NCBI RefSeq assembly: GCF_900109295.1
Contig: NZ_FOIZ01000004.1
Span: forward strand, 1 to 27,956
From: Cognatiyoonia koreensis
GTDB taxonomy: Bacteria > Pseudomonadota > Alphaproteobacteria > Rhodobacterales > Rhodobacteraceae
Length of the DNA stretch: 27,956 nt
Direction of reading: 5' to 3'
Shown: piece by piece, positions 1-6,602 of the stretch
Numbering within the stretch: position 1 is the stretch's first letter
Layout of the letters: each line of letters begins with the position of its first letter
Translations under genes and position numbers: made by a program
The notes under the pieces: generated by a model
What the model was told of the DNA's origin: nothing
The model's input: only the letters and a program-made list of their open reading frames with translations
Database searches by the model: none

Positions 1-66
1 CGGTTCGCAATCCGCGAAGGTGGGCGGACAGTCGGCGCTGGCGTTGTGTCAAAGATTATCGAGTAA
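1..66 (+). CDS. tuf: Elongation factor Tu, C-terminal end (tuf copy 1, partial)
   Basis: The first 21 codons read RFAIREGGRTVGAGVVSKII followed by E and a TAA stop, which is the highly conserved C-terminal strand of EF-Tu domain 3. EF-Tu delivers aminoacyl-tRNA to the ribosomal A site as a GTP complex. The gene starts outside the window, so only its end is seen. A second tuf begins at 27864 in the same orientation, so this genome carries at least two copies, as is common in proteobacteria. The TAA stop lies inside an 11-bp hairpin (63-86). Identification is firm although the fragment is short, because this terminus is nearly invariant in the family. Confidence 0.96.
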   Translation, partial: RFAIREGGRTVGAGVVSKIIE

Positions 67-138
67 CTTCGCCCAGGCGAAGTTACCGGTGGGTGTCAGG
101 GCCTTTTCCCCGATCAGGAAAAGGTCCCGAGAACCCAC
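63..138 (+). other. Structured 3' region of tuf-1: two strong hairpins
   Basis: An 11-bp perfect inverted repeat (arm GTAACTTCGCC at 63-73, complement at 76-86) covers the tuf stop codon. It is followed by a second long imperfect hairpin: GTGGGT at 89-94 pairs with ACCCAC at 133-138, and inside it CCTTTTCC at 102-109 pairs with GGAAAAGG at 117-124, extended outward by three pairs, one of them G-U. Neither has a T tract, so neither is a classic terminator. They may protect the mRNA end or be processed; that role is inferred. Confidence 0.6.
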
Positions 139-181
139 ACCAACGTGATCTGGGCGCTACAACACCCACAAAACCAAACAA

Positions 182-216
182 GGCCGTCGCAGACATGCGG
201 CGGCCTAATTTGTTTC
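182..216 (+). terminator. Intrinsic terminator downstream of tuf-1
   Basis: A 9-bp GC-rich stem (GGCCGTCGC at 182-190 against GCGGCGGCC at 197-205, one G-U pair, 6-nt loop) is followed by TAATTTGTTT. The position fits the end of the tuf-1 transcript. Confidence 0.75.
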
Positions 217-274
217 CGAATGTCCTTGTGAATCTTCAGCCCCAATCATGACGATCGTCTGACGCTCACAATAC

Positions 275-298
275 GGGGGTAAGCGAACGATCACCCCC
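275..298 (-). other. Hairpin downstream of the VCBS-like gene
   Basis: GGGGGT at 275-280 and ACCCCC at 293-298 form a 6-bp inverted repeat with a 12-nt loop, 32 bp beyond the stop of the minus-strand gene. No T tract follows on either strand, so a terminator role is only possible. Confidence 0.3.
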
Positions 299-330
299 AT
301 CAATTCCGAAGAAACCGCAGTATTTCGTGA

Positions 331-1266
331 TCAGCCGAAATCGATTGGACCGCCATCGTCAATTGGACCGCCGCCGCCATCAGAAATACCTGTGACAGTT
401 ACAGTGAGCGTTGCAGTTGAACCGCCTTCGATGGTGTATTCAAACGCCGTCTGTGCGGTTTCTCCATCGTTCAGATAGGCAAAATCGCTTGGCCCGAATT
501 CGGAAGATGCAGCCGAAAAATCGACTGTGCCATCGGCAAAGATCTTGATGGCGCCACCATTGCTGCCCAGCACGATATCGCCAATCGCATTTGCGTCGCC
601 ATTTACAGCCGTGACGTCACCGGCATAGATGAATTCATCGGTCTGGTCGTTTTCGAGTATACTCTCGGCAAAGTCAGACAGATAATCGAACGGCACAAAT
701 GGTGGGTTAAACGTTTCGACTTCGGACACCGTCATTGTGTCGTCGATGGCGACATTTACCGGTTCGACTGGTCCGTCCGGAAAGTCAGGGACTTCGCCAC
801 CGATCTTAAGCGAACCATCCCGCGACCCGCCTTCTGCACCAACAGATGTCAAACGTACACCGATGTCCTGCATGCTTAGATCCTGCAGCGACAGATTGGC
901 GGTATTATGTGACAGGATAAAGCTGGTTTCTCGGATGTCGTCTTGACCGATACCTTGGGTCCCGAATTGCACACCGGCATCGAACTTGCCCAGTTCCTTA
1001 ATAACTTCGCCGTTCATATTGGTATAGTTGTCGACCTTCGTGACACCGTCCACCTTGAGCACGGTATCGGTGACATCGCTTCCTGTAATCGTCATGCCAT
1101 GGGTCAGGCTGTCATCGGCAAGATCAAAGAAAAACGCATTCAAATCACCGATGGAGCCTGTGTCATCCAGCACCTTCAGGTCGAATTGAAGCGAACCGTC
1201 AGCAAGTTCCGTAATCGTAAATTCGACGTTGACGTCGCCGTAAAGAATAAATGTTTCTGAAGTCAT
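331..1266 (-). CDS. VCBS/cadherin-like domain protein, probably surface or secreted
   Basis: The product is an acidic 311-aa protein. The C-terminal third (about residues 200-295) resembles a VCBS or cadherin-like bacterial repeat: it has an 'ILENDQTDE' opening, a 'GAIKIFADGTVDFSA' core strand and an ending 'TATLTVTVTGIS'. Such domains are beta-sandwiches found in large adhesins and type I secreted proteins. The first ~160 residues are not recognised. There is no visible signal peptide and no RTX nonapeptide array, and the protein ends in a Gly/Pro/Asp tail (GGGGPIDDGGPIDFG). I chose the ATG at 1266, which has GAAGGGAC just upstream, rather than an in-frame TTG one codon before it. The gene is single and faces the tuf-1 terminator. 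Function and export route are inferred at most; the domain call is from pattern only. Confidence 0.72.
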   Translation of the reverse strand: MTSETFILYGDVNVEFTITELADGSLQFDLKVLDDTGSIGDLNAFFFDLADDSLTHGMTITGSDVTDTVLKVDGVTKVDNYTNMNGEVIKELGKFDAGVQFGTQGIGQDDIRETSFILSHNTANLSLQDLSMQDIGVRLTSVGAEGGSRDGSLKIGGEVPDFPDGPVEPVNVAIDDTMTVSEVETFNPPFVPFDYLSDFAESILENDQTDEFIYAGDVTAVNGDANAIGDIVLGSNGGAIKIFADGTVDFSAASSEFGPSDFAYLNDGETAQTAFEYTIEGGSTATLTVTVTGISDGGGGPIDDGGPIDFG

Positions 1267-1692
1267 CAAGTGTCCCTTCGTAATGGCCTGCGATTTTTCG
1301 CTCGTGCCAATGTCGTTACGAAGAAGTCAGGACTATGGTGAGCGACAGGCGATTTGTTGTTTCTTGTTCGTAATGAGTTCGGTATGCAAAAGGAGGACGC
1401 CCGACAGCCTACACTTGTGTGCGGTGCTTGCCTCATGTGGACCGTGATGAAACTCGATCGGCTCCTGATGTAGCGAGTCAATGTTCGAATGCGTCTGGAA
1501 AAATCAGAATTGCAGTCGAATTAACCGGGGATTGGGTTATTTTCAGGCACACCCCCTTCTTATAATTCTCCAAGATGATCCCATGCCGATGGGGGCTGCC
1601 TTTGCGCGTTAACGACCCTGAAACAGGGCGCGCCCTCACCTGCGTTTCCTTGGCCAGCGCGCCAAGGTCCAACAGCAAAGAGGGACACATAC
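1267..1692. other. Intergenic region between divergent genes, with short repeats and palindromes
   Basis: These 426 bases lie between the divergently transcribed VCBS-like gene and uspA and contain no convincing gene. They hold two direct copies of TTCGTAATG (1277-1285 and 1367-1375) and an inverted near copy CGTTACGAA (1314-1322). A TATAAT hexamer at about 1560 has no good -35 partner. In the uspA leader are a perfect 12-bp palindrome AGGGCGCGCCCT (1625-1636) and a 7-bp hairpin (CCTTGGC at 1648-1654, GCCAAGG at 1661-1667). Promoters must lie here but I cannot assign them firmly. Confidence 0.5.
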
Positions 1693-2124
1693 ATGAAATT
1701 AGTCATCGGCCTAGATGGACAAAGCACGGGGGAAAAGGCCCTCGACTTTGCCAAAAACATGGCGGCCAAGACCACTGACTGCGAATTGATCGTGGTTTAC
1801 GTGATCGAATGGTCGCCGTTTTCCTTCCAGACTGCGGAAGAAAACGCTGAACGGCACAAACGGCGCGAAGAGGAAATCTCGGTCGCGATGGAGCGCGTTG
1901 TCGATCCTGCGGTGAAATCGCTGAAGGATTCCGGGTTGAACGCCCGTGCGATCGTGCGCCACGGGCATGTTGCCGACACGATTGATGATATCGCCCATAG
2001 CGAAGCTGCGGATCAGATTATCGTTGCACGTTCAAGCGAGGGCGGTCTGTCTTCCCGTCTGTTCGGAAGTTCCACTGCAACCCTTGTCATGAACGCCCGC
2101 GTTCCTGTCACCGTTGTCGTATAA
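1693..2124 (+). CDS. Universal stress protein (UspA family)
   Basis: This 143-aa single-domain protein has the usual Usp length and pattern. It opens with the beta-strand 'MKLVIGLDGQSTGEKAL', continues with 'CELIVVYVIEW' in the middle, and ends in a C-terminal 'DQIIVARSSEGG...LFGSSTATLVMNARVPVTVVV' strand-loop-helix-strand. The nucleotide-binding loop of ATP-type Usps is G-x2-G-x9-G-S/T. Here the final G-S is present but the first two glycines appear to be Ala and Ser, so ATP binding may be weak or absent; this is inference. The start has GAGGGA 7 nt upstream. The symporter gene begins only 12 nt after the stop, so the two are probably cotranscribed. Usp proteins coded beside transporters are known to act as accessory regulators (for example TeaD with the TeaABC ectoine transporter), which suggests a role in tuning the symporter. 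Confidence 0.9.
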   Translation: MKLVIGLDGQSTGEKALDFAKNMAAKTTDCELIVVYVIEWSPFSFQTAEENAERHKRREEEISVAMERVVDPAVKSLKDSGLNARAIVRHGHVADTIDDIAHSEAADQIIVARSSEGGLSSRLFGSSTATLVMNARVPVTVVV

Positions 2125-2136
2125 GGAAGGTCGATT

Positions 2137-3690
2137 ATGAATTTCTATCACAAACTCCTTCTGACCCTCGGGGCGCTGATCGCGACCTCTGGTCAGGCTT
2201 TCGCGCAAGAGGCCCAAAGCCTTGATGCGCGGGTCAACGAAATCTTTGCCAATTCAACCGGCTGGTTCGTGAACGGTATCTTTGCGCCAATCCCGGGCAC
2301 CAGTTTTCCTTGGATCGTGATGTGGCTGGTCGTCGGTGCCACAGTGTTCACGCTTTACTTTGCCTTTGTTCAGTTCCGTTTCTTCGGCCACGCGATTGCG
2401 CTGGTAAAGGGTGACTATTCCGACCCGAACGACGCGGGCGAGGTCAGCCACTTTCAGGCGCTTGCCACGGCCCTTTCGGGCACGGTCGGTCTGGGTAACA
2501 TCGCGGGTGTTGCCGTGGCCGTCGGGATCGGCGGACCGGGGGCGACCTTCTGGATGATCCTTGCGGGTCTTCTGGGGATGGCGTCCAAGTTTACCGAATG
2601 TACGCTGGGTGTGAAGTATCGCAACGAATACCCTGACGGCACCGTCTCAGGTGGCCCGATGTATTACATGAGCAAAGGCTTTGACGAACTGGGTCTGCCG
2701 GGTGGCAAGATCCTTGCGATCCTGTTCTCGATCTTCTGTATCCTCGGCGCACTTGGCGGCGGCAACATGTTCCAGGCCAACCAGGCCCATGTGCAGATCA
2801 CCCAGATCACCGGTGAATTCCCCGGCTGGATCACAGGTCTGATCTTTGCGGCAGTTGTCTTTGCGGTCATTGTGGGCGGGATCAAGTCCATTGCCAAGGT
2901 GACAGAAAAGGTCGTGCCATTCATGGGCATCCTTTATGTCGGTGCTGCGCTGATCGTTCTGATCGTGAACTACGACATGATCGGGACGGCGTTCAGCCAG
3001 ATCTTCGCAGGTGCCTTTACCGGCCTTGGTGTTGCTGGCGGTCTTGTCGGTGCGTTGATCCAGGGCTTCAAGCGGGCTGCGTTTTCGAACGAGGCGGGCG
3101 TTGGGTCCGCGGCGATCGCCCACTCTGCGGTAAGAACCAAAGAGCCGATCACCGAAGGCTTTGTGTCCTTGCTTGAGCCACTGATCGACACGGTGGTCAT
3201 CTGTACGATGACAGCGCTTGTGATCGTCATCTCGGGTCAGTTGATCATGGATGCCGAAACAGGCAACTTCGTTCTGAACGAAGCAGGCACAGCGATTGCC
3301 ACTGTTGGCGATACATCCGGCGTAGCCCTGACATCGGCTGCCTTCGGATCATCAATCAGCTGGTTCCCGTATGTGCTGTCCCTTGCGGTCGTCCTGTTCG
3401 CTTTCTCGACCATGATCTCGTGGTCCTACTACGGGCTGAAGGCATGGACCTATCTCTTTGGTGAAGGCAAGACGACCGAGCTGATCTTCAAGATCATCTT
3501 CTGCATCTTCATCGTGATCGGTGCGGCGGCAAGCCTTGGCCCTGTGATTGATTTCTCGGATGCGGCAATCTTTGCCATGGCCGTCGTCAACATCACGGCG
3601 CTTTATTTTCTGATGAAGATCGTCAAGCAAGAGCTGCAGTCATACAGCGCACGCCTTAAGGCTGGCGAGATCAGGAAGTTTTCTCACTAG
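2137..3690 (+). CDS. Na+/alanine (or glycine) symporter, AGCS family
   Basis: The product is a 517-aa polytopic inner-membrane protein of the alanine/glycine:cation symporter family, which takes up small neutral amino acids with Na+. It has the AGCS signature 'GTVGLGNIAGVAVAVGIGG' (about residues 114-132), the following 'GPGATFWMILAGLLGMASKF' stretch, 'SGGPMYYM' near residue 172, and repeated hydrophobic segments through to the C-terminus. The N-terminus looks like a cleavable signal sequence (hydrophobic core then AFAQEA near residue 22), as often seen in marine bacterial members. GGAAGG lies upstream of the ATG. It follows uspA by 12 nt and is probably in one operon with it. Substrate (alanine, glycine, D-alanine or similar) cannot be told from sequence. 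A hairpin lies just past the stop. Confidence 0.93.
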   Translation: MNFYHKLLLTLGALIATSGQAFAQEAQSLDARVNEIFANSTGWFVNGIFAPIPGTSFPWIVMWLVVGATVFTLYFAFVQFRFFGHAIALVKGDYSDPNDAGEVSHFQALATALSGTVGLGNIAGVAVAVGIGGPGATFWMILAGLLGMASKFTECTLGVKYRNEYPDGTVSGGPMYYMSKGFDELGLPGGKILAILFSIFCILGALGGGNMFQANQAHVQITQITGEFPGWITGLIFAAVVFAVIVGGIKSIAKVTEKVVPFMGILYVGAALIVLIVNYDMIGTAFSQIFAGAFTGLGVAGGLVGALIQGFKRAAFSNEAGVGSAAIAHSAVRTKEPITEGFVSLLEPLIDTVVICTMTALVIVISGQLIMDAETGNFVLNEAGTAIATVGDTSGVALTSAAFGSSISWFPYVLSLAVVLFAFSTMISWSYYGLKAWTYLFGEGKTTELIFKIIFCIFIVIGAAASLGPVIDFSDAAIFAMAVVNITALYFLMKIVKQELQSYSARLKAGEIRKFSH

Positions 3691-3698
3691 AATTGCTT

Positions 3699-3722
3699 GG
3701 GGCGGCCTTGTTCGGTCGCCCC
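3699..3722. terminator. Hairpin between the convergent symporter and DUF374 genes
   Basis: GGGGCGGCC at 3699-3707 pairs with GGTCGCCCC at 3714-3722 (one G-U, 6-nt loop). It lies in the 34-nt gap between two convergent genes, so it may serve both. There is no T tract on either side, which lowers confidence. Confidence 0.5.
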
Positions 3723-3724
3723 GG

Positions 3725-4399
3725 CTACACGCCCTTGTCGGCCTTTTCGCACGCTGCGTTCAGGGCCGCACCCAGTGACCGCCGCGCCGCTTCCAATGTT
3801 TCATCGTCGGCCTTGCGCGGCACCGTCCCGTCCCAAGTGTGAAAGACCACATGCCCACGGGTGAACGGGAAGGGGAACATCATCCTGTCCCAAGTTTTCA
3901 GCCGCTTATGCCGTTTCACGGCGAAGGCATAACAGAACACCGGTCGCCCGATTGCGCCCGCCCAGCCAAGTGTCGCATCATTTACAACCCGTGCTGGTCC
4001 GTTCGGCCCGTCCGTCGTCATGCCGATGCTGATCCCGTCCCGCAAGCGTTTCAGCACCTCGCGCGAGACTTTCGCATTACTGCGCTTCTCGGACATTTTC
4101 ATCGGGCGGCGGCCAAAGCGGCGATGCATGTCTCCCCCGACACGCCCGATTGCTGAACTGGCAAACAGGGTGGATAACTCGCCAAGCGCGTCCGGCCAAT
4201 GTGCCGGACCAAAGAGCGAGCGTTCGTGCCACATCGCGAACAAGACGGGGCCGTCCTTAGTTGCGGCGGCAAGGGCATCGCGTCCTTCATACGTCCAGCG
4301 GGTCGTGCGCAGACAGAACCGCAGATAGCCCGTCACCAGTGCTCCAAGAAGACGTGGCGCAAGATCGGACTTGATGAAATATCTGCGAACTGCGCGCAC
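3725..4399 (-). CDS. Lysophospholipid acyltransferase-like protein (DUF374)
   Basis: This 224-aa protein matches the DUF374 branch of the LPLAT acyltransferases, which are thought to transfer acyl chains to lipid A or phospholipid precursors at the inner membrane. The features seen are 'FAMWHERS' with H58 (the catalytic-histidine region), the serine-rich 'LFASSAIGRVGG' strand, the basic 'RRFGRRPMKMSEKRSNAK', and the diagnostic 'TTDGPNGPAR' (D130-P135, usually DGPRGP). The N-terminal 25 residues are partly hydrophobic. The reading frame opens at a GTG (4397-4399); an in-frame stop lies 27 nt upstream and no ATG is near, so GTG is the likely start, with GGAAAG before it. It is divergent from the tRNA-Trp gene and convergent with the symporter. 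The exact acyl acceptor is unknown. Confidence 0.87.
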   Translation of the reverse strand: MRAVRRYFIKSDLAPRLLGALVTGYLRFCLRTTRWTYEGRDALAAATKDGPVLFAMWHERSLFGPAHWPDALGELSTLFASSAIGRVGGDMHRRFGRRPMKMSEKRSNAKVSREVLKRLRDGISIGMTTDGPNGPARVVNDATLGWAGAIGRPVFCYAFAVKRHKRLKTWDRMMFPFPFTRGHVVFHTWDGTVPRKADDETLEAARRSLGAALNAACEKADKGV

Positions 4400-4469
4400 A
4401 AGACTGGCTTTCCGGGCGGTGACTTATCGCTTCATGCGATATTTGTCGGCCCAAACGCAAGTCAGGCAC

Positions 4470-4498
4470 TTGATCCGCGTGGCGGTTCGGGCTAATCC
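4470..4498 (+). promoter_or_regulatory. Candidate sigma-70-type promoter of tRNA-Trp
   Basis: TTGATC at 4470-4475 and TAATCC at 4493-4498 are separated by exactly 17 nt and end 13 nt before the tRNA. Spacing and position fit well; the -10 is only a moderate match. Confidence 0.5.
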
Positions 4499-4511
4499 GA
4501 GCCTCGGCCAT

Positions 4512-4587
4512 AGGGGTATAGCTCAGTTGGTAGAGCGACGGTCTCCAAAACCGTAGGTCGCGGGTTCAAGCCCTGCTGCCCCTGCCA
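4512..4587 (+). tRNA. tRNA-Trp (anticodon CCA)
   Basis: A full 76-nt cloverleaf can be folded. The acceptor stem is AGGGGTA with TGCCCCT, the D arm contains AGCTCAGTTGGTAGAGC, the anticodon stem ACGGT/ACCGT carries the loop CTCCAAA with anticodon CCA at 4545-4547, and the T arm contains GGTTCAAGCC. The 3' CCA is encoded. In alphaproteobacteria tRNA-Trp commonly stands between tuf and secE, and here it keeps its place upstream of secE-nusG although accessory genes separate it from tuf. Confidence 0.97.
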
Positions 4588-4615
4588 GGCCTCCCCCACA
4601 CGTCGCGGAGGCAGG

Positions 4616-5455
4616 ATGTTCCCCCAGATTGCATTGCACATCGGAGCGCACAAGACAGCGACGACGCATCTGCAGCGGTCGATGTTTGCGCAGGCCGATG
4701 TTTTGCGCACCGCCGGCGTGCGGTTTTATGGTCCGCCGCATTTTCGCGCAGGCCAAAGCATTGCCGAACGGTTCGGGGATGACGGCAAGGCCGCAATCGC
4801 AGAGATGGCAGGCCCCGCGCATCGTGTGGTGCTGAGCGAGGAAAACTTTATCGGGACGTTGCAATCGCGCAAGGGCAAGGTGGCGATGCCGCTTTATCCG
4901 CTGGCGGCAGACCGGATCAGCGCGCTTGCGTCCAGGATCGCGCCGAATGGACTTGATGTGTTCCTGTCCGTGCGCAATCCCGCGCATTATCTGACGTCGG
5001 CTTTTTGTCAGGCTCTGATGGGCGGTCACCGCGTCGCGCTTGGCGATGTCATGGCATTGAACCCGTTGGGCAGGGTCGATTGGGCCGAACTGACCGACCG
5101 GATCGCGCAGGCAGATGGTGTGCGCAGCCTGACAGTCTGGCGATACGAAGATTACACAGCGCTGTTTCCCGAAATCGCGCGGCGCATGCTCGGCGCGGAC
5201 ATCACCCTGCCACCCATCGACAAGATCGTGCATCGCGGTCTGTCCGCAGATGCCGTTGCCGAAATCCAGATCCGCTATGCGCTGGGCAAAGGTCGCAAGG
5301 CCGCTGTGAACGCCCGCGAACGGTTCCCGATCGGGCCGGACCATCCGCCATTCGATGCATTCCTGCCCGAAGACCACGCCCGCGCGGCAAAGCAATACGC
5401 GGAACAGATCGCGCGGATTGACGCAAACACCGTGGTGACCCTGCTCCGCCCTTGA
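4616..5455 (+). CDS. Sulfotransferase-like P-loop protein
   Basis: The 279-aa product starts with 'IALHIGAHKTATTHLQ' (residues 5-20), which matches the 5'-phosphosulfate-binding loop of PAPS-dependent sulfotransferases (usual form HxGxxKTGTTxLQ). The strand 'VFLSVRNPAHYLTSAF' around R120 and S128 matches the 3'-phosphate-binding motif. These two together support a cytosolic sulfotransferase or sulfotransferase-like protein; the acceptor is unknown, and many such proteins in marine alphaproteobacteria are uncharacterised. The ATG has GGAGG 5-7 nt upstream. It begins 28 nt after tRNA-Trp with no terminator between, so read-through from the tRNA promoter is likely. It ends 56 nt before secE. An unrelated-looking gene in this position is unusual, because tRNA-Trp normally leads directly into secE. 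Confidence 0.8.
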   Translation: MFPQIALHIGAHKTATTHLQRSMFAQADVLRTAGVRFYGPPHFRAGQSIAERFGDDGKAAIAEMAGPAHRVVLSEENFIGTLQSRKGKVAMPLYPLAADRISALASRIAPNGLDVFLSVRNPAHYLTSAFCQALMGGHRVALGDVMALNPLGRVDWAELTDRIAQADGVRSLTVWRYEDYTALFPEIARRMLGADITLPPIDKIVHRGLSADAVAEIQIRYALGKGRKAAVNARERFPIGPDHPPFDAFLPEDHARAAKQYAEQIARIDANTVVTLLRP

Positions 5456-5511
5456 AAAGCTGGCAGCCAAGGCGTATGTCGCCTCTATTCTGCAAGAAGG
5501 TATCCCGCTCC

Positions 5512-5703
5512 ATGGCGAATCCAGTCAAATTCATCAACGAAACACGTGCGGAAGTCGCGAAGGTCGTTTGGCCGACACGTCGTGAAGTGATCACGACGAC
5601 GATCATGGTGTTCATCATGGCGGCACTGACGGCAGTGTTTTTCAGCCTCGTTGACTGGGTCATCCGCGGCGGGTTGAGCGCGGTTCTGGCCTACTTCGGC
5701 TAG
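5512..5703 (+). CDS. secE: Preprotein translocase subunit SecE
   Basis: A 63-aa protein of the short, single-membrane-segment SecE type. The amphipathic region 'INETRAEVAKVVWPTRREVITTT' carries the diagnostic W-P-T-R, and it is followed by one transmembrane helix (about residues 30-52). SecE clamps the SecY channel in the inner membrane. The frame is open further upstream, but this ATG fits the family length and has AGAAGG about 12 nt before it. A weak candidate promoter (TTGAAA at 5452-5457, TATGTC at 5475-5480, 17-nt spacer) overlaps the end of the previous gene. An intrinsic terminator-like hairpin follows 84 nt after the stop, before nusG. Confidence 0.96.
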   Translation: MANPVKFINETRAEVAKVVWPTRREVITTTIMVFIMAALTAVFFSLVDWVIRGGLSAVLAYFG

Positions 5704-5787
5704 GGGCCGGGCGGCGTTATTCTGGCGCTGCCCCCTTGAACCGATGGGGAATGGGCGTTAATAGCGCCTGACTTCCGGAAATGGCGT

Positions 5788-5821
5788 GCGGCGAATCGTG
5801 TTGCGCGCCGCTTTTATTTTT
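5788..5821 (+). terminator. Terminator or attenuator between secE and nusG
   Basis: A pure G-C 6-bp stem (GCGGCG at 5788-5793, CGCCGC at 5806-5811) is followed at once by TTTTATTTTT. The form is that of an intrinsic terminator. secE and nusG are usually cotranscribed, so it may act as an attenuator that lowers read-through into nusG; that is inference. Confidence 0.65.
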
Positions 5822-5827
5822 CGGAGC

Positions 5828-5875
5828 AACGGTAAAACCGTTTGGAACAACTGGAATTTGCGGGGTGACCCGCAA
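5828..5875 (+). promoter_or_regulatory. Two perfect hairpins in the nusG leader
   Basis: AACGGT (5828-5833) and ACCGTT (5837-5842) form a 6-bp hairpin with loop AAA. TTGCGGG (5858-5864) and CCCGCAA (5869-5875) form a 7-bp hairpin closed by GTGA, a GNRA-type tetraloop. Both lie between the terminator-like element and the nusG start codon. No clear -35/-10 pair is seen here, so an RNA-level role is as likely as a DNA operator. Confidence 0.5.
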
Positions 5876-5897
5876 CGACGACGAGGTGTCGAGGCTC

Positions 5898-6431
5898 ATG
5901 GCGAAACGTTGGTATTCGGTAAGCGTTCTTTCGAACTTCGAAAAGAAGATCGCAGAGACCATTCGCCAGAAGGCGGAAGAGCAGGGCCTGTCCGACCAGA
6001 TCGACGAAGTGCTTGTACCGACCGAAGAAGTGATCGAGGTCCGTCGCAACAAGAAAGTGACGGCTGAACGCCGCTTCATGCCCGGCTACGTGCTGGTGCA
6101 CATGGAAATGTCGGACGAAGGCTATCACCTGATCAATTCGATCAACCGCGTTACCGGTTTTCTTGGTCCTCAGGGGCGTCCGATGCCGATGCGCGACGCC
6201 GAAGTACAGGCCATCCTTGGCCGCGTCGAAGAAGGTCAGGAAGCACCACGCACCCTGATCCATTTCGAGATCGGCGAGAAGGTCAAGGTCAACGACGGGC
6301 CGTTCGAAGACTTCGACGGCATGGTCGAAGAAGTGGACGAAGCCGAACAGCGCCTGAAGGTGACTGTATCCATCTTTGGCCGCGCGACCCCAGTCGAACT
6401 GGAATTTACGCAGGTGTCCAAGCAGGGCTGA
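5898..6431 (+). CDS. nusG: Transcription termination/antitermination factor NusG
   Basis: A 177-aa protein with the usual two domains. The N-terminal NGN domain begins 'MAKRWYSVSVLSNFEKKIAETI' and includes 'RRFMPGYVLVHMEM'. The C-terminal KOW domain is 'GEKVKVNDGPFEDFDGMVEEVD' through the terminal 'VELEFTQVSKQG'. NusG binds RNA polymerase beta', suppresses pausing, and its KOW domain contacts Rho or S10. The frame stays open for 39 codons upstream, but the family start is the ATG at 5898. The gap to secE is unusually long (194 nt) and structured, and a strong terminator follows, so nusG may be a largely separate transcript. Confidence 0.97.
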   Translation: MAKRWYSVSVLSNFEKKIAETIRQKAEEQGLSDQIDEVLVPTEEVIEVRRNKKVTAERRFMPGYVLVHMEMSDEGYHLINSINRVTGFLGPQGRPMPMRDAEVQAILGRVEEGQEAPRTLIHFEIGEKVKVNDGPFEDFDGMVEEVDEAEQRLKVTVSIFGRATPVELEFTQVSKQG

Positions 6432-6452
6432 ACCAAATTACGCGACGTTTTC

Positions 6453-6485
6453 GAAATGCCGTCCGAGGGGCGGCATTTCTCGTTT
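6453..6485 (+). terminator. Intrinsic terminator after nusG
   Basis: GAAATGCCG at 6453-6461 pairs with CGGCATTTC at 6471-6479. The stem extends inward through TCC and GGG (one G-U) to a 3-nt loop GAG, and TCGTTT follows. The T tract is short but the stem is long and close behind the nusG stop. Confidence 0.75.
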
Positions 6486-6602
6486 CAGCTGGGCGTAGAG
6501 AGATTTCGGCTTCGCGGACAAAGCGCCATTTCGCTAAGGCTGTGCCAATGTCCGGTTTGCTGAAGGGACATAGATACAAGATATAGCGACTGGGGTTTGA
6601 TC

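Noticed and set aside
4523..5470. A 315-codon minus-strand open frame over tRNA-Trp and the sulfotransferase-like gene
   Set aside because: It runs through the tRNA and opposite a plus-strand frame with recognisable sulfotransferase motifs, so it is a shadow frame.
5781..5897. N-terminal extension of NusG by 39 codons
   Set aside because: The upstream stretch contains a terminator-like stem and hairpins, and the conserved family start is MAKRWYSV at 5898.
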